The translations under genes were made by a program, and so were the position numbers. This document shows positions 63,929 through 64,000 of a stretch of DNA of 64,000 nt, piece by piece (within the stretch, counting starts at the first letter, position 1; each line of letters opens with the position of its first letter). The DNA comes from Aliivibrio fischeri ATCC 7744 = JCM 18803 = DSM 507 (lineage in GTDB: Bacteria > Pseudomonadota > Gammaproteobacteria > Enterobacterales > Vibrionaceae). Below the pieces are notes generated by a model. That model searched no databases. It saw only the letters and a list, made by a program, of their open reading frames with translations, and was not told where the DNA came from. The stretch lies in NCBI RefSeq assembly GCF_023983475.1, contig NZ_CP092712.1, positions 1,426,001-1,490,000 on the forward strand. The letters are read 5' to 3'.

Positions 63929-64000
63929 TTACGCAAGCGCCCTAATTACAGCTTTAGGATCTTTAGCGAGTACATTTAATAGCACCAAAGCTGGACCTCT
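63929..64000 (-). CDS. C-terminus of a possible HTH antitoxin-like regulator
   Basis: Partial gene running off the window: 23 codons ending GPALVLLNVLAKDPKAV-IRALA before the stop at 63929. The pattern GPALVLL..L..(D/H)P.A is typical of the C-terminus of XRE-type regulators in HigA/NadS-like toxin-antitoxin modules. IS copy B lies 32 bases after the stop. The call rests on 23 residues and is tentative. Confidence 0.42.
   Translation of the reverse strand, partial: RGPALVLLNVLAKDPKAVIRALA

Noticed and set aside
1-64000. CRISPR arrays, tRNA and rRNA genes
   Set aside because: No regularly spaced repeats, cloverleaf sequences or rRNA-like sequence were recognised when reading; a tRNAscan or Rfam search was not possible.

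Overview
The window looks like a stretch of the main chromosome of a Vibrionaceae gammaproteobacterium, most likely Aliivibrio (Vibrio fischeri group). The DNA is AT-rich. Gene order follows the Vibrio and E. coli terminus-proximal pattern: pyrD-zapC-rlmL-uup, rmf-fabA-ycbZ-matP, ccoNOQP-ccoHIS-fnr-uspE-ttcA and potABCD. The proteins are close to Vibrio versions. The species name is an inference from protein resemblance and was not tested by a search.

Layout: (1) 1-11.6 kb is conserved core: the end of pyrD, zapC, rlmL, a glutaredoxin-like gene, uup, a DUF3466 surface or periplasmic protein, rmf, fabA with recognisable FadR-like and FabR-like sites, a Lon-family protease, matP and a DUF1439 lipoprotein. 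(2) 11.6-15.3 kb is an accessory insert: a two-gene cassette resembling a type VI secretion membrane-disrupting effector and its membrane immunity protein, then an ISNCY-type insertion sequence. (3) 15.4-18.7 kb holds a FIST-domain (NosP-like) sensor and a hybrid histidine kinase, organised like the NosP/VpsS pair of V. cholerae. (4) 19.5-29.5 kb is the microaerobic respiration block: cbb3 oxidase subunits, its assembly and copper-handling genes, and the oxygen sensor Fnr behind an FNR-like box, followed by uspE and ttcA. (5) 29.6-30.9 kb is an IS3-family element. (6) 30.9-38.6 kb holds DUF2987, a glucosaminidase-like lipoprotein, a membrane protein, and the polyamine importer potABC with two tandem potD genes. 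(7) 38.6-62.3 kb is a looser set of mostly single-gene units: cobB, two LysR regulators, a NupC nucleoside transporter with a CRP-like site, a chromosomal Qnr pentapeptide protein, acetyltransferases, PACE, MATE and LysE exporters, a lytic transglycosylase, a VRR-NUC-like protein with altered active-site residues, chbG, a TPR-GGDEF diguanylate cyclase and several unknowns. (8) A second, apparently identical IS3 copy lies at 62.6-63.9 kb. The window ends in the tail of a minus-strand gene that may be an HTH antitoxin.

The most notable non-genic signal is a series of seven MatP-site-like 13-mers in the left 31 kb. Two match the E. coli matS consensus GTGACRNYGTCAC exactly (23595 and 31068). Five share the same single deviation, one arm reading GTTAC/GTAAC (3864, 9721, 10497, 11627, 16214). 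One of these lies directly upstream of matP. This fits a terminus macrodomain and suggests a relaxed matS consensus and possible autoregulation in this lineage.

No tRNA, rRNA or CRISPR array was recognised. All site calls were made by eye. Family assignments come from recognised motifs and remembered family members, not from searches.
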